64,000 bases of DNA, taken from Cronobacter turicensis z3032 (GTDB lineage Bacteria; Pseudomonadota; Gammaproteobacteria; Enterobacterales; Enterobacteriaceae). Shown here piece after piece: positions 1 to 11,029 of this stretch. A model generated the notes under the pieces. The model did not search any database and was not told the origin of the DNA. It saw only the letters and a program-made list of their open reading frames with translations. The translations under genes were made by a program, and so were the position numbers. The stretch covers positions 872,074 to 936,073 of the forward strand of contig FN543093.2 in the NCBI GenBank assembly GCA_000027065.2. Reading direction: 5' to 3'. Every line of letters begins with the position of its first letter. Within the stretch, counting starts at the first letter, position 1.

Positions 1-1
1 G

Positions 2-1546
2 CAGCCGGGCGAGCTTTACAACGGCACGAAAGTGACCCGTATGGAAGACGACATCAAGAAACTGCTTGGCCGTTACGGTTATGCGTATCCGCGCGTGCAG
101 ACGCAGCCGGAAATCAACGATGCCGATAAAACCGTCAAGCTGCATGTGAATGTCGATTCCGGCAACCGCTTCTATGTGCGTAAGATCCGCTTTGAAGGTA
201 ACGACACCTCCAAAGATGCCGTACTGCGTCGCGAAATGCGTCAGATGGAAGGCGCGTGGCTTGGCAGCGATCTGGTGGATCAGGGCAAAGAACGTCTGAA
301 CCGCCTCGGTTATTTCGAAACCGTCGATGCGGACACGCAGCGCGTTTCCGGCAGCCCGGATCAGGTCGATGTGGTGTACAAAGTCAAAGAGCGTAACACC
401 GGTAGCTTTAACTTCGGCGTAGGTTACGGCACCGAAAGCGGCGTGAGCTTCCAGGTGGGCGTACAGCAGGATAACTGGCTCGGTACCGGTTATTCCGTTG
501 GCATCAACGGCACCAAAAACGATTACCAGACGTACTCTGAGTTCTCCGTGACTAACCCGTACTTCACGGTAGATGGCGTGAGCCTCGGCGGGCGCATCTT
601 CTACAACGACTTTAAAGCGGACGATGCGGACCTCTCCTCATACACCAACAAAAGCTATGGTGTGGATGGTACGCTGGGCTTCCCGATTAACGAATACAAC
701 ACGCTGCGCCTCGGCTTAGGTTACGTACACAACGACCTGTCGAATATGGAACCGCAGGTGGCGATGTGGCGTTACCTGGATTCCCTGGGCCAGAGCGCGA
801 AAACGACCTCTGATGACAACGGCTTCTCGGCGGACGATTTCACGCTGAACTACGGCTGGACCTATAACCACCTTGACCGCGGCTTCTTCCCGACGTCAGG
901 TTCACGTGTAAACCTGAACGGTAAAGTGACGATCCCGGGCTCTGATAACGAGTTCTATAAACTTACGCTCGATACGGCAACCTATGTTCCTATCGATGAA
1001 GACCACAAATGGGTGGTTCTGGGTCGTACGCGTTGGGGTTACGGCGACGGTCTGAGCGGCAAAGAGATGCCGTTCTATGAAAACTTCTATGCGGGCGGTT
1101 CCAGCACCGTACGTGGTTTCCAGTCCAACAACATCGGTCCTAAAGCCGTTTACTACAGTGGTCCGGGTCTGGATAACTGTGACAAAGCGGTGGGCGGCTA
1201 CTGCTCGTCTGACGATGCGGTAGGCGGCAACGCAATGGGGGTCGCAAGCCTTGAGTTTATTACCCCAACGCCGTTCCTGAGCGAGAAATACGCGAACTCT
1301 GTTCGTACCTCTCTGTTCGCCGACGCGGGTACCGTCTGGGATACCAACTGGAAGAACACAGCGGCCATGCGTGCGGCGGGCGTGCCGGATTATAGCGATC
1401 CGAGCAACATCCGTATGTCTGCGGGTATTGCGTTACAATGGATGTCTCCGCTTGGGCCGCTGGTGTTCTCGTATGCCCAGCCGTTCAAGAAATACGAGGG
1501 AGACAAAGCAGAGCAGTTCCAGTTCAATATTGGCAAGACCTGGTAA
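2..1546 (+). CDS. bamA: Outer membrane protein assembly factor BamA, 3' portion
   Basis: This is the central subunit of the beta-barrel assembly machine, which folds outer membrane proteins. The open frame runs in from the window edge, so the N-terminal part is missing. About 514 residues remain and correspond to roughly residue 297 onward of the 810-residue E. coli protein. They cover the end of the POTRA domains and the whole C-terminal 16-strand barrel. The loop 6 VRGF motif is present, and the chain ends in the C-terminal aromatic signature (GKTW). Sequence identity to E. coli BamA is very high outside the extracellular loops. The divergent loop with [20 protein letters not shown] sits where enterobacterial BamA proteins normally vary. 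skp follows after about 120 bases that contain a 7-bp hairpin (1592-1610). Confidence 0.97.
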   Translation, partial: QPGELYNGTKVTRMEDDIKKLLGRYGYAYPRVQTQPEINDADKTVKLHVNVDSGNRFYVRKIRFEGNDTSKDAVLRREMRQMEGAWLGSDLVDQGKERLNRLGYFETVDADTQRVSGSPDQVDVVYKVKERNTGSFNFGVGYGTESGVSFQVGVQQDNWLGTGYSVGINGTKNDYQTYSEFSVTNPYFTVDGVSLGGRIFYNDFKADDADLSSYTNKSYGVDGTLGFPINEYNTLRLGLGYVHNDLSNMEPQVAMWRYLDSLGQSAKTTSDDNGFSADDFTLNYGWTYNHLDRGFFPTSGSRVNLNGKVTIPGSDNEFYKLTLDTATYVPIDEDHKWVVLGRTRWGYGDGLSGKEMPFYENFYAGGSSTVRGFQSNNIGPKAVYYSGPGLDNCDKAVGGYCSSDDAVGGNAMGVASLEFITPTPFLSEKYANSVRTSLFADAGTVWDTNWKNTAAMRAAGVPDYSDPSNIRMSAGIALQWMSPLGPLVFSYAQPFKKYEGDKAEQFQFNIGKTW

Positions 1547-1668
1547 TGTTCATTACAAGGGAATGCGTTTAGCAGTCGCGATGACTTTCGGTGCGTGCGC
1601 ATAGCACGCATCCGGGCCACGCAAAGAATAGTGCTTTCGGGCACATATGGGATGGTAAGGAGTTTATT

Positions 1669-2163
1669 GTGAAAAAGTGGTTATTCGCTGCAGGTCTTGG
1701 CCTGGCAATGGCAGCATCAGCTCAGGCTGCTGACAAGATCGCTGTAGTTAACATGGGTAATCTGTTCCAGCAGGTTGCACAGAGCACTGGTGTTTCTAAA
1801 ACGCTGGAAAACGAGTTCAAAGGCCGCGCCGGCGAACTGCAGCGCATGGAAACCGACCTGCAGGCTAAAATGCAGCGTCTGCAGCGTGACGGCTCTACCA
1901 TGAAAGCGAGCGATCGCAGCAAACTGGAGAAAGACGTCATGGCGGGTCGCCAGGAGTTCTCCAGCAAAGCGCAGCAGTTCGAACAGGATCGCGCACGTCG
2001 TTCTAACGAAGAACGCGGCAAACTGGTGACTCGCATTCAGAGCGCCGTTAAAAAAGTGGCTGCTGACCAGGATATCGATCTGGTAGTAGACGCCAATACT
2101 GTGGCTTACACCAGCAGCGATGTAAAAGACATCACCGCCGATGTGCTGAAACAGGTTAAATAA
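1669..2163 (+). CDS. skp: Periplasmic chaperone Skp
   Basis: Skp is a trimeric, jellyfish-shaped holdase that carries unfolded outer membrane proteins across the periplasm to BamA, encoded just upstream. I chose the GTG at 1669 because it gives the family signal peptide (MKKW...ASAQA, cleaved near residue 20), lies a proper distance from an AAGGAG ribosome site (1658-1663), and yields 164 residues against 161 in E. coli. An in-frame ATG further upstream would add 26 residues with no signal-peptide sense. The mature part is rich in Lys, Gln and Glu with long helical heptads, as expected for the tentacles. lpxD starts three bases after the stop, so the genes are probably cotranscribed, and translation may be coupled. 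Confidence 0.96.
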   Translation: MKKWLFAAGLGLAMAASAQAADKIAVVNMGNLFQQVAQSTGVSKTLENEFKGRAGELQRMETDLQAKMQRLQRDGSTMKASDRSKLEKDVMAGRQEFSSKAQQFEQDRARRSNEERGKLVTRIQSAVKKVAADQDIDLVVDANTVAYTSSDVKDITADVLKQVK

Positions 2164-2166
2164 GTA

Positions 2167-3192
2167 ATGCCTTCAATTCGACTGGCTGATTTAGCCCAGC
2201 AGTTGGATGCGGAGTTACACGGTGATGGCGATATCGCCATCACCGGCGTCGCTTCCATGCAATCTGCAAAGAGTGGGCAAATCACGTTCATGGTAAACCC
2301 GCGTTACCGTGAGCAACTGGCGCACTGCCAGGCCTCCGCGGTCGTCATGACCGAGGCCGATCTTCCCTATGCCAACAGCGCTGCGCTGGTAGTGAAAAAT
2401 CCCTACCTGACTTACGCGCGTATGGCTCAGATTCTCGATACCACGCCGCAGCCCGCCTCCAGCATCGCGCCGAGCGCGGTGATTGACGCCTCTGCGCGGC
2501 TTGGCAATAACGTGGCCGTCGGTGCCAACGCTGTGATTGAATCCGGTGTGGAGCTTGGCGACAACGTCGTTATCGGCCCTGGCTGTTTTGTCGGTAAAGA
2601 CAGCAAGCTTGGCGCCGGTACTCGCCTGTGGGCGAACGTCAGTATTTATCACGATATTCAGATTGGCGAGAATTGCCTGATCCAGTCCAGCACCGTCATC
2701 GGTGCCGACGGTTTCGGCTACGCTAACGATCGCGGCAATTGGGTTAAAATTCCACAACTTGGCCGCGTCATTATCGGCGATCGCGTTGAGATTGGCGCCT
2801 GTACCACTATCGATCGCGGCGCGCTTGATGACACGATTATCGGCAATGGCGTGATCATTGATAATCAGTGCCAGATTGCACATAACGTCGTGATTGGCGA
2901 CAATACGGCGGTCGCAGGCGGCGTCATCATGGCTGGCAGCCTGAAAATTGGCCGCTACTGCATGATTGGCGGCGCCAGCGTGATTAATGGCCATATGGAA
3001 ATCTGCGATAAAGTAACGGTAACAGGGATGGGGATGGTCATGCGTCCTATTACTGAACCTGGGGTCTATTCTTCAGGCATACCGCTGCAACCGAACAAAG
3101 TGTGGCGCAAAACGGCGGCGCTGGTGATGAATATTGATGAAATGAACAAACGCTTAAAAGCAGTTGAGCGTAAAGTCACTAACCAAGACTAA
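2167..3192 (+). CDS. lpxD: UDP-3-O-(3-hydroxymyristoyl)glucosamine N-acyltransferase
   Basis: LpxD catalyses the third step of lipid A synthesis, adding the N-linked 3-hydroxyacyl chain from acyl-ACP. The 341 residues match the E. coli length exactly. An N-terminal uridine-binding domain (about 1-100) is followed by a left-handed beta-helix of hexapeptide repeats (about 101-315) and a C-terminal helix. The catalytic histidine is visible as H239 in QIAHN. The ATG lies three bases after skp. Between this gene and fabZ lies an unusual 116-base gap with a hairpin (CGGCCTGC at 3230-3237 against GCAGGCCG at 3256-3263) that has no clear U tract. Confidence 0.97.
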   Translation: MPSIRLADLAQQLDAELHGDGDIAITGVASMQSAKSGQITFMVNPRYREQLAHCQASAVVMTEADLPYANSAALVVKNPYLTYARMAQILDTTPQPASSIAPSAVIDASARLGNNVAVGANAVIESGVELGDNVVIGPGCFVGKDSKLGAGTRLWANVSIYHDIQIGENCLIQSSTVIGADGFGYANDRGNWVKIPQLGRVIIGDRVEIGACTTIDRGALDDTIIGNGVIIDNQCQIAHNVVIGDNTAVAGGVIMAGSLKIGRYCMIGGASVINGHMEICDKVTVTGMGMVMRPITEPGVYSSGIPLQPNKVWRKTAALVMNIDEMNKRLKAVERKVTNQD

Positions 3193-3308
3193 CTCGCCGG
3201 TAAATAAAGCCTGCCCGCCAACAGAACCGCGGCCTGCAAGCGATCCAGAATCGCCGCAGGCCGTGTTATTATTGCCCATTCAGTATATTTTTAGACAGGA
3301 AGAGTATT

Positions 3309-3764
3309 TTGACTACTGAAACTCATACTCTGCACATTGAAGAGATTTTAGAGCTTCTGCCGCACCGTTATCCATTCTTGCTGGTGGATCGCGTGCTGGA
3401 TTTTGAGGAAGGTCGTTTTCTACGCGCAGTAAAAAATGTCTCTGTAAACGAGCCTTTTTTCCAGGGTCACTTTCCTGGTAAACCCATTTTTCCGGGCGTG
3501 TTGATTTTAGAAGCCATGGCGCAGGCCACCGGCATTCTGGCTTTCAAAAGCGTTGGCAAACTGGAACCGGGTGAACTTTACTATTTTGCAGGCATCGATG
3601 AAGCGCGCTTTAAGCGCCCTGTCGTGCCAGGCGACCAGATGGTGATGGAAGTTACCTTTGAAAAAACGCGCCGTGGAGTGACTCGCTTCAAAGGCGTCGC
3701 GCTGGTTGACGGTAAAGTGGTGTGTGAAGCCACCATGATGTGTGCACGGAGCCGGGAGGCCTGA
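3309..3764 (+). CDS. fabZ: 3-hydroxyacyl-[acyl-carrier-protein] dehydratase FabZ
   Basis: FabZ is the hot-dog-fold dehydratase of type II fatty acid synthesis. It removes water from 3-hydroxyacyl-ACP, the same precursor used by LpxA and LpxD, so it sets the balance between phospholipid and lipid A. The 151 residues start at a TTG, as in E. coli, behind an AGGAAGAG ribosome site. The catalytic pair His54 (QGHFPG) and Glu68 (LILEAMAQ) is intact. lpxA begins three bases after the stop, at a GTG. Confidence 0.97.
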   Translation: MTTETHTLHIEEILELLPHRYPFLLVDRVLDFEEGRFLRAVKNVSVNEPFFQGHFPGKPIFPGVLILEAMAQATGILAFKSVGKLEPGELYYFAGIDEARFKRPVVPGDQMVMEVTFEKTRRGVTRFKGVALVDGKVVCEATMMCARSREA

Positions 3765-3767
3765 TAC

Positions 3768-4556
3768 GTGATTGATAAGACCGCCTTTATTCATCCCACC
3801 GCCATTGTGGAAGAGGGTGCCGTTATCGGCGCTAACGCCCACATTGGTCCGTTTTGTATTGTCGGCCCTGATGTCGAAATCGGTGAAGGTACCGTACTGA
3901 AATCGCACGTTGTCGTGAATGGTCATACTACGATCGGTCGCGATAACGAGATCTATCAGTTCGCTTCTATCGGCGAGGTAAACCAGGATCTGAAATATGC
4001 TGGCGAGCCGACCCGCGTCGAGATTGGCGATCGCAACCGCATCCGCGAAAGCGTCACCATTCATCGCGGCACGGCACAGGGTGGTGGTCTGACGAAGGTG
4101 GGCAGCGATAACCTGCTGATGATAAATGCGCACATTGCGCATGACTGCACAGTAGGCAACCGCTGCATTCTTGCCAATAACGCCACGCTTGCCGGACATG
4201 TTTCCGTTGATGATTTCGCTATCATCGGCGGCATGACGGCCGTGCATCAGTTCTGCATCATCGGTGCACACGTCATGGTGGGCGGCTGCTCCGGCGTCGC
4301 GCAGGACGTACCGCCTTATGTGATCGCGCAGGGCAACCACGCGACCCCGTTTGGCGTGAATATCGAAGGGCTCAAGCGTCGCGGCTTCAGCAAAGAAGCG
4401 CTGCACGCTATCCGTAACGCTTACAAGCTGCTTTATCGCAGTGGTAAGACGCTGGATGAAGTGAAGCCGGAAATCGCAGAGATTGCCGCGAAGCATCCTG
4501 AAGTGCAGCCGTTCTACGATTTCTTCGCCCGCTCCACGCGTGGTCTGATTCGTTAA
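3768..4556 (+). CDS. lpxA: Acyl-[ACP]-UDP-N-acetylglucosamine O-acyltransferase LpxA
   Basis: LpxA performs the first, reversible step of lipid A synthesis: transfer of 3-hydroxymyristate to the 3-OH of UDP-GlcNAc. The 262 residues equal the E. coli length. Hexapeptide repeats (for example IGANAHIG and VGSDNLL) form the beta-helix, and the catalytic His125 lies in INAHIAHDC. The start is GTG at 3768. Its TAA overlaps the ATG of lpxB by one base (TAATG), a classic coupled arrangement. Confidence 0.97.
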   Translation: MIDKTAFIHPTAIVEEGAVIGANAHIGPFCIVGPDVEIGEGTVLKSHVVVNGHTTIGRDNEIYQFASIGEVNQDLKYAGEPTRVEIGDRNRIRESVTIHRGTAQGGGLTKVGSDNLLMINAHIAHDCTVGNRCILANNATLAGHVSVDDFAIIGGMTAVHQFCIIGAHVMVGGCSGVAQDVPPYVIAQGNHATPFGVNIEGLKRRGFSKEALHAIRNAYKLLYRSGKTLDEVKPEIAEIAAKHPEVQPFYDFFARSTRGLIR

Positions 4557-5698
4557 TGACCCGTCCGCTTACGATTGCCCTGGTCGCCGGAGAAACCTCC
4601 GGCGATATTCTTGGTGCCGGTCTCATCCGTGCGCTCAAGGCGCGCGTACCAAACGCGCGTTTTGTCGGCGTCGCGGGCCCGCGTATGCAGGCCGAAGGCT
4701 GCGAAGCCTGGTATGAAATGGAAGAGCTGGCCGTGATGGGAATTGTGGAAGTGCTGGGCCGCCTGCGGCGCCTGCTGCATATCCGCGCCGATCTCACGCA
4801 GCGCTTCACCGCGCTGAAACCGGATGTGTTTGTCGGTATCGACGCGCCGGATTTCAACATCACGCTGGAAGGCAACCTGAAACAGCAGGGCATTCGCACT
4901 ATTCACTACGTCAGCCCGTCCGTCTGGGCCTGGCGCCAGAAACGCGTTTTCAAAATAGGCAGAGCCACCGATCTGGTGCTCGCGTTTCTGCCTTTCGAAA
5001 AAGCGTTTTATGACAAATTTAACGTTCCGTGTCGCTTTATCGGGCATACCATGGCGGACGCGATGCCGCTGGATCCGGATAAAAACGCGGCGCGTGACGT
5101 GCTGGGTATCGCCCACAACGCCCGCTGTCTGGCGCTGTTGCCAGGCAGTCGCAGTGCGGAAGTGGAAATGCTAAGTGCGGATTTCCTGAAAACCGCGCTG
5201 CGTTTACGCGAGCATTACCCGGATCTCGAAATCGTCGTGCCGCTGGTCAACGCGAAGCGGCGCGAGCAGTTCGAGCGCATCAAAGCGGAAGTCGCGCCAC
5301 AGCTGATCGCGCATCTCCTTGACGGCCACGCGCGCGAAGCGATGATCGCAAGCGACGCGGCGCTTCTTGCCTCCGGCACCGCCGCGCTCGAATGTATGCT
5401 GGCTAAATGCCCGATGGTGGTTGGCTATCGCATGAAGCCGTTCACCTTCTGGCTGGCGAAACGGCTGGTGAAAACTGAATTTGTGTCGTTGCCTAATCTG
5501 CTGGCCGGGCGTGAGCTGGTGAAAGAGCTGCTCCAGGACGACTGCGAGCCGCAGAAGCTCGCCGACGCGCTGCTGCCGCTGTTGGCTGATGGCAAGCAGA
5601 GCCATGATATGCACGACACTTTCCGTAAACTGCATCAGCAGATCCGCTGCAATGCCGATGAACAGGCGGCGGACGCGGTGCTGGAACTGGCGCAATGA
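4556..5698 (+). CDS. lpxB: Lipid-A-disaccharide synthase LpxB
   Basis: LpxB is a membrane-associated GT-B family (GT19) glycosyltransferase that joins UDP-2,3-diacylglucosamine and lipid X into the tetra-acylated disaccharide. The chain is 380 residues (382 in E. coli). The N-terminal [13 protein letters not shown] and the [10 protein letters not shown] motif of the nucleotide-binding half are both present. It overlaps lpxA by one base and rnhB by four bases (ATGA), so lpxA-lpxB-rnhB are translationally linked. Confidence 0.96.
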   Translation: MTRPLTIALVAGETSGDILGAGLIRALKARVPNARFVGVAGPRMQAEGCEAWYEMEELAVMGIVEVLGRLRRLLHIRADLTQRFTALKPDVFVGIDAPDFNITLEGNLKQQGIRTIHYVSPSVWAWRQKRVFKIGRATDLVLAFLPFEKAFYDKFNVPCRFIGHTMADAMPLDPDKNAARDVLGIAHNARCLALLPGSRSAEVEMLSADFLKTALRLREHYPDLEIVVPLVNAKRREQFERIKAEVAPQLIAHLLDGHAREAMIASDAALLASGTAALECMLAKCPMVVGYRMKPFTFWLAKRLVKTEFVSLPNLLAGRELVKELLQDDCEPQKLADALLPLLADGKQSHDMHDTFRKLHQQIRCNADEQAADAVLELAQ

Positions 5699-6291
5699 TG
5701 GAATTTATCTATCCCCATACGCATCTGGTGGCGGGCGTTGATGAAGTGGGCCGCGGCCCGCTGGTCGGCGCTGTGGTCACTGCTGCGGTGATCCTCGATC
5801 CGCTCAATCCCATCGTCGGGCTGGCGGATTCCAAAAAGCTGTCTGAAAAGCGTCGTCTTGCGCTGTTTGACGAGATCAAAGAGAAGGCGATCGCCTGGAG
5901 TCTTGGGCGCGCGGAGCCGCACGAGATTGACGAGCTGAATATTCTCCACGCCACGATGCTGGCTATGCAGCGCGCGGTGGCGGGGCTTGCCGTCACGCCC
6001 GAATATGTGCTGATAGATGGCAATCGCTGCCCGGCCCTGCCGATGCCCAGCATGGCGGTCGTCAAAGGCGACAGCCGGGTGGCGGAAATCAGCGCTGCGT
6101 CGATACTGGCTAAAGTAACGCGCGACGCGGAAATGGCTGAACTGGACCTCACCTTTCCTCAGTATGGATTTGCCCAGCACAAGGGCTATCCGACCGCCTT
6201 TCACCTTGAGCGGCTTGCCGAGCACGGCGCGACGGCGCATCATCGGCGCAGCTTCGCGCCGGTCAGACGCGCGCTGGGCATTGCCTCTTAA
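5695..6291 (+). CDS. rnhB: Ribonuclease HII
   Basis: RNase HII removes single misincorporated ribonucleotides and RNA primers from DNA. The 198 residues match E. coli. The metal-binding Asp16-Glu17 occur in [12 protein letters not shown], and further acidic residues occur in VVKGDSRV and the DAEM segment. The start is the first of two adjacent ATG codons (ATGATGG), because it gives the E. coli length and the four-base overlap with lpxB. The gene lies directly ahead of dnaE, a position conserved in enterobacteria. Confidence 0.96.
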   Translation: MMEFIYPHTHLVAGVDEVGRGPLVGAVVTAAVILDPLNPIVGLADSKKLSEKRRLALFDEIKEKAIAWSLGRAEPHEIDELNILHATMLAMQRAVAGLAVTPEYVLIDGNRCPALPMPSMAVVKGDSRVAEISAASILAKVTRDAEMAELDLTFPQYGFAQHKGYPTAFHLERLAEHGATAHHRRSFAPVRRALGIAS

Positions 6292-6320
6292 CGACGAAAC
6301 AGAGTTAACCGGAAACAGAA

Positions 6321-9300
6321 ATGGCTGAACCTCGTTTTGTGCACCTGAGAGTGCACAGTGACTATTCCATGATCGATGGACTGGCAAAAACGGGGCCGCT
6401 GGTAAAAAAGGCGGCCGCGCTTGGCATGCCTGCCTTTGCCATTACTGATTTCACCAACCTGTGCGGGCTGGTAAAATTTTACGGCGGCGCGCATGGCGTC
6501 GGCATGAAGCCGATTATCGGCGCCGACTTCAATATGCAGTGCGACCTGCTGGGTGAAGATTTCTCGCATATCACCGTGCTGGCGGCGAACAATACCGGCT
6601 ATCAGAACCTGACGTTGCTTATCTCTCGCGCCTACCAGCGCGGTTATGGCGCGGCCGGCCCGTGGATTGACCAGCAATGGCTGGCGGAGCTGGGCGAAGG
6701 GCTGATCCTGCTCTCCGGCGGTCGTCAGGGTGACGTTGGTAAGTGTTTACTTCGTGGTAATAACGTCATGGCCGAGCAGGCGCTGGCGTTTTATCAGGAA
6801 CATTTCCCGGACCGTTATTATCTGGAGCTGGTTCGCACCGGCCGTCCGGATGAAGAGCGCTATCTTCATGCGGCGGTGGCGCTCGCGGAAGAAAAAGGCG
6901 TTCCGGTCGTTGCCACCAACGACGTGCGCTTTATTGAGCCCGGCGATTTCGACGCCCATGAAATTCGCGTCGCTATCCACGACGGCTTTACGCTCGATGA
7001 TCCGAAAAGACCGCGCCACTATTCGCCGCAGCAATATCTGCGTACTGAAGAGGAGATGTGCGAGCTGTTCTCCGATCTCCCGGAAGCGCTGGAAAACAGC
7101 GTGGAGATTGCCCGCCGCTGTAACGTGACGGTGCGTCTTGGCGAATATTTCTTGCCGCAATTCCCGACCGGCGACATGACTACCGAAGATTTCCTGGTCA
7201 TGAAATCGAAAGAAGGTCTGGAAGAACGCCTTGAGTTCCTGTTCCCGGACCCGGAAGAGCGCGTACAGAAGCGTCCGCCCTATGACGAGCGCCTGGAGAT
7301 CGAACTCCAGGTTATCAACCAGATGGGCTTCCCCGGTTACTTCCTGATCGTGATGGAGTTTATCCAGTGGTCGAAGGATAACGGCATTCCGGTAGGGCCG
7401 GGCCGTGGTTCGGGCGCGGGATCGTTGGTGGCGTACGCGCTGAAAATCACCGATCTCGATCCGCTGGAGTTTGATCTGCTGTTCGAACGTTTCCTCAACC
7501 CGGAACGTGTCTCCATGCCCGACTTCGACGTCGATTTCTGCATGGAAAAACGCGACCAGGTGATTGAGCACGTGGCGGACATGTATGGTCGCGACGCGGT
7601 TTCCCAGATTATCACCTTCGGCACCATGGCGGCGAAAGCGGTTATTCGCGACGTAGGCCGCGTGCTGGGGCACCCTTACGGGTTTGTCGATCGCATCTCT
7701 AAACTGGTGCCGCCCGATCCGGGTATGACGCTTGCGAAAGCGTTCGAAGCCGAACCGCAGCTACAGGAAATTTACGATGCCGATGAAGAGGTCAAAGCTC
7801 TCATCGACATGGCACGTAAGCTCGAAGGGGTGACGCGCAACGCCGGTAAACACGCCGGTGGGGTCGTGATCGCGCCGACCAAAATTACCGACTTCGCGCC
7901 GCTGTATTGCGACGAGATGGGCCATCATCCGGTCACGCAGTTTGATAAAAACGATGTCGAATACGCGGGCCTGGTGAAGTTCGACTTCTTAGGTCTGCGC
8001 ACGCTCACCATTATCAACTGGGCGCTGGATATGATTAACGCCCGGCGCGCGAAGCAAGGGCTGGAGCCGATCGATATCGCGGCCATCCCGCTGGATGACA
8101 AGAAAAGCTTCGACATGTTGCAGCGCTCGGAAACCACCGCGGTCTTCCAGCTTGAATCGCGCGGCATGAAAGATCTTATCAAGCGTCTACAGCCGGACTG
8201 CTTCGAAGATATGATAGCCCTGGTGGCGCTGTTCCGCCCGGGACCGCTGCAGTCGGGCATGGTAGATAATTTTATCGACCGTAAGCACGGGCGCGAAGCC
8301 ATCTCTTACCCGGATATTCAGTGGCAGCACGAGAGCCTGAAGCCGGTGCTTGAGCCGACCTACGGCATCATTCTGTATCAGGAACAGGTGATGCAGATAG
8401 CCCAGGTGCTTTCGGGTTATACCCTCGGCGGCGCGGATATGCTCCGTCGCGCGATGGGTAAAAAGAAACCCGAAGAGATGGCCAAGCAGCGCTCCATCTT
8501 CGAAGATGGCGCGAAAAATAACGGCGTCGACGGCGAGCTGGCGATGAAAATCTTTGACCTGGTGGAGAAATTCGCCGGGTACGGATTTAACAAATCGCAC
8601 TCTGCCGCCTATGCTTTGGTTTCCTACCAGACGCTGTGGCTTAAAGCCCACTATCCGGCGGAGTTTATGGCGGCGGTCATGACCGCCGATATGGACAACA
8701 CCGATAAAGTGGTTGGGCTGGTGGATGAGTGCTGGCGCATGGGGCTTAAGATCCTGCCGCCGGATATCAACTCCGGGCTGTACCATTTCCACGTCAACGA
8801 TGACGGGGAGATTGTCTACGGCATCGGCGCGATTAAAGGCGTCGGCGAAGGCCCCATCGAGGCCATCATCGAGGCGCGTAATAAAGACGGCTACTTCCGC
8901 GAGCTGTTCGATCTCTGTGCCCGTACCGACACCAAAAAGCTCAACCGCCGCGTACTGGAAAAACTGATCATGTCCGGGGCGTTCGACCGCCTCGGGCCGC
9001 ACCGCGCCGCGCTGATGAATTCGCTCGGCGACGCGCTGAAAGCGGCGGATCAACATGCGAAAGCCGAGGCTATCGGCCAGGCGGATATGTTCGGCGTACT
9101 GGCGGAAGAGCCGGAGCAAATCGAGCAATCCTACGCCAGCTGCCAGCCGTGGCCGGAGCAGGTGGTGCTGGATGGCGAGCGTGAAACGCTGGGGCTGTAT
9201 CTCACCGGTCACCCCATCAACCAGTACCTGAAAGAGATCGAGCGCTATGTCGGCGGCATGCGCTTAAAAGATATGCATCCTACCGAACGTGGCAAAGTGA

Positions 9301-9803
9301 CCACGGCGGCGGGTTTGATAATTGCCGCGCGGGTTATGGTCACCAAGCGCGGCAATCGTATCGGCATCTGTACGCTGGATGACCGTTCCGGGCGTCTTGA
9401 AGTGATGTTGTTCACCGATGCTCTGGAAAAATACCAGCATCTGCTGGAAAAAGACCGAATCCTTATCGTCAGCGGACAGGTCAGCTTTGATGACTTCAGT
9501 GGGGGCCTTAAAATGACCGCCCGTGAAGTCATGGACATTGACGAAGCCCGCGAAAAGTATGCGCGCGGGCTTGCTATCTCGCTGACGGACAGGCAAATTG
9601 ATGACCAGCTTTTAAACCGACTCCGTCAGTCTCTGGAACCCCACCGTTCGGGAACCATTCCAGTACATCTCTACTATCAGAGGGCGGATGCACGCGCCCG
9701 GCTGCGCTTTGGCGCGACGTGGCGTGTCTCTCCGAACGATCGTTTACTCAACGATCTGCGTGGCCTGATTGGTTCGGAGCAGGTGGAACTGGAGTTTGAC
9801 TGA
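6321..9803 (+). CDS. dnaE: DNA polymerase III alpha subunit
   Basis: DnaE is the replicative C-family polymerase. At 1160 residues it equals the E. coli length. In order it contains a PHP domain ([10 protein letters not shown] near residue 12), the palm with the catalytic acidic motif PDFDVDFC (about 399-406), fingers and tandem helix-hairpin-helix elements, the internal clamp-binding motif QADMFGV (about 920) and a C-terminal OB fold. Conservation with E. coli is extremely high. Oddly, the last roughly 44 bases of the gene are present a second time just downstream (see the repeat at 9758-9892). Confidence 0.98.
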   Translation: MAEPRFVHLRVHSDYSMIDGLAKTGPLVKKAAALGMPAFAITDFTNLCGLVKFYGGAHGVGMKPIIGADFNMQCDLLGEDFSHITVLAANNTGYQNLTLLISRAYQRGYGAAGPWIDQQWLAELGEGLILLSGGRQGDVGKCLLRGNNVMAEQALAFYQEHFPDRYYLELVRTGRPDEERYLHAAVALAEEKGVPVVATNDVRFIEPGDFDAHEIRVAIHDGFTLDDPKRPRHYSPQQYLRTEEEMCELFSDLPEALENSVEIARRCNVTVRLGEYFLPQFPTGDMTTEDFLVMKSKEGLEERLEFLFPDPEERVQKRPPYDERLEIELQVINQMGFPGYFLIVMEFIQWSKDNGIPVGPGRGSGAGSLVAYALKITDLDPLEFDLLFERFLNPERVSMPDFDVDFCMEKRDQVIEHVADMYGRDAVSQIITFGTMAAKAVIRDVGRVLGHPYGFVDRISKLVPPDPGMTLAKAFEAEPQLQEIYDADEEVKALIDMARKLEGVTRNAGKHAGGVVIAPTKITDFAPLYCDEMGHHPVTQFDKNDVEYAGLVKFDFLGLRTLTIINWALDMINARRAKQGLEPIDIAAIPLDDKKSFDMLQRSETTAVFQLESRGMKDLIKRLQPDCFEDMIALVALFRPGPLQSGMVDNFIDRKHGREAISYPDIQWQHESLKPVLEPTYGIILYQEQVMQIAQVLSGYTLGGADMLRRAMGKKKPEEMAKQRSIFEDGAKNNGVDGELAMKIFDLVEKFAGYGFNKSHSAAYALVSYQTLWLKAHYPAEFMAAVMTADMDNTDKVVGLVDECWRMGLKILPPDINSGLYHFHVNDDGEIVYGIGAIKGVGEGPIEAIIEARNKDGYFRELFDLCARTDTKKLNRRVLEKLIMSGAFDRLGPHRAALMNSLGDALKAADQHAKAEAIGQADMFGVLAEEPEQIEQSYASCQPWPEQVVLDGERETLGLYLTGHPINQYLKEIERYVGGMRLKDMHPTERGKVTTAAGLIIAARVMVTKRGNRIGICTLDDRSGRLEVMLFTDALEKYQHLLEKDRILIVSGQVSFDDFSGGLKMTAREVMDIDEAREKYARGLAISLTDRQIDDQLLNRLRQSLEPHRSGTIPVHLYYQRADARARLRFGATWRVSPNDRLLNDLRGLIGSEQVELEFD

Positions 9804-9892
9804 TGCGCTGCATCAGGTTCCGGGCGCCTGAATCGCTGGACTCAACCCGCGTGGCCTGCCAGGTTCGGAGCAGGTGGAACTGGAGTTTGACT
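9758..9892 (+). repeat. Duplicated dnaE 3' end with a short insert
   Basis: The last bases of dnaE (9758-9801) recur at 9849-9892, 91 bases downstream. Both copies read GCGTGGCCTG, then three differing bases (ATT versus CCA), then an identical 31-base stretch that includes the ELEFD codons. The second copy keeps the TAATACAGGAATACT junction to accA that I recall from E. coli, so the extra 91 bases look like an insertion. The unique part starts with a REP-like inverted repeat (GATGC-GCT-GCATC near 9802-9814). The second copy is out of frame with dnaE and not translated as part of it. Confidence 0.85.
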
Positions 9893-9906
9893 AATACAGG
9901 AATACT

Positions 9907-10866
9907 ATGAGTCTGAATTTCCTTGATTTTGAACAGCCGATTGCAGAGCTGGAAGCGAAAATCGATTCCCTGACTGCGGTTAGCCGTCAGGATGAGAAAC
10001 TGGATATTAACATCGATGAAGAGGTGCATCGTCTGCGCGAAAAGAGCGTAGAACTGACGCGTAAAATCTTCGCCGATCTGGGAGCCTGGCAAATTGCCCA
10101 GCTGGCGCGTCATCCGCAGCGCCCCTATACCCTGGATTATGTCCGCCTGGCCTTTGAGGAGTTTGACGAGCTGGCAGGCGATCGCGCCTATGCCGACGAC
10201 AAAGCGATCGTGGGCGGCATCGCGCGTCTGGACGGGCGTCCGGTGATGATCATTGGCCACCAGAAAGGGCGCGAAACCAAAGAGAAAATTCGCCGCAACT
10301 TCGGGATGCCGGCGCCGGAGGGTTACCGTAAGGCGCTGCGCCTGATGGAAATGGCCGAGCGCTTCAACATGCCGATCGTGACCTTCATCGACACCCCTGG
10401 CGCGTACCCGGGCGTGGGCGCGGAAGAGCGAGGTCAGTCTGAGGCTATCGCCCGTAACCTGCGTGAAATGTCTCGCCTGAAAGTGCCGGTTATCTGCACC
10501 GTTATCGGTGAAGGCGGCTCCGGCGGCGCGCTGGCTATCGGCGTTGGCGATAAAGTGAATATGCTGCAATACAGCACCTATTCCGTTATCTCACCGGAAG
10601 GCTGCGCCTCCATTCTGTGGAAAAGCGCCGATAAAGCGCCGATCGCGGCGGAAGCGATGGGTATCATCGCGCCGCGCCTGAAAGAGCTGAAACTTATCGA
10701 CAGCGTGATCCCTGAACCGCTGGGCGGCGCGCACCGCAACCCGGAAGTCATGGCGCAGTCGCTGAAAGCGCAGCTGCTGGCGGATCTCGCCGATCTCGAC
10801 GTGCTGAGCAAAGACGATCTGCTCAACCGCCGCTATCAGCGTCTGATGAGCTACGGTTACGCCTGA
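9907..10866 (+). CDS. accA: Acetyl-CoA carboxylase carboxyltransferase subunit alpha
   Basis: AccA is one half of the alpha2beta2 carboxyltransferase that moves the carboxyl group from biotin to acetyl-CoA and so makes malonyl-CoA for fatty acid synthesis. The 319 residues match E. coli, with the crotonase-fold oxyanion region ([17 protein letters not shown] and [15 protein letters not shown]) intact. The gene shares the fatty-acid/lipid theme with fabZ upstream. A hairpin terminator follows at 10893-10916. Confidence 0.97.
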   Translation: MSLNFLDFEQPIAELEAKIDSLTAVSRQDEKLDINIDEEVHRLREKSVELTRKIFADLGAWQIAQLARHPQRPYTLDYVRLAFEEFDELAGDRAYADDKAIVGGIARLDGRPVMIIGHQKGRETKEKIRRNFGMPAPEGYRKALRLMEMAERFNMPIVTFIDTPGAYPGVGAEERGQSEAIARNLREMSRLKVPVICTVIGEGGSGGALAIGVGDKVNMLQYSTYSVISPEGCASILWKSADKAPIAAEAMGIIAPRLKELKLIDSVIPEPLGGAHRNPEVMAQSLKAQLLADLADLDVLSKDDLLNRRYQRLMSYGYA

Positions 10867-10892
10867 TAAACGGCGGATAAAAATCTCAATGA

Positions 10893-10916
10893 GGGTCGCG
10901 CAAGCGGCCCTTTTTT
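10893..10916 (+). terminator. Intrinsic terminator after accA
   Basis: The stem GGGTCGC (10893-10899) pairs with GCGGCCC (10904-10910) with one G-U pair. The loop is GCAA and six Ts follow. It closes the long lpx-dnaE-accA cluster. Confidence 0.8.
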
Positions 10917-11029
10917 ATGGGCGCTCGCCGCTGATGAAATGTGATTTTTGCAATGAGTTAACGTGAGATACCCCGTCTTTCTTCCTTCCTACACTCGCTG
11001 GTGAACCACAACCACAAGGGGACACCGGA

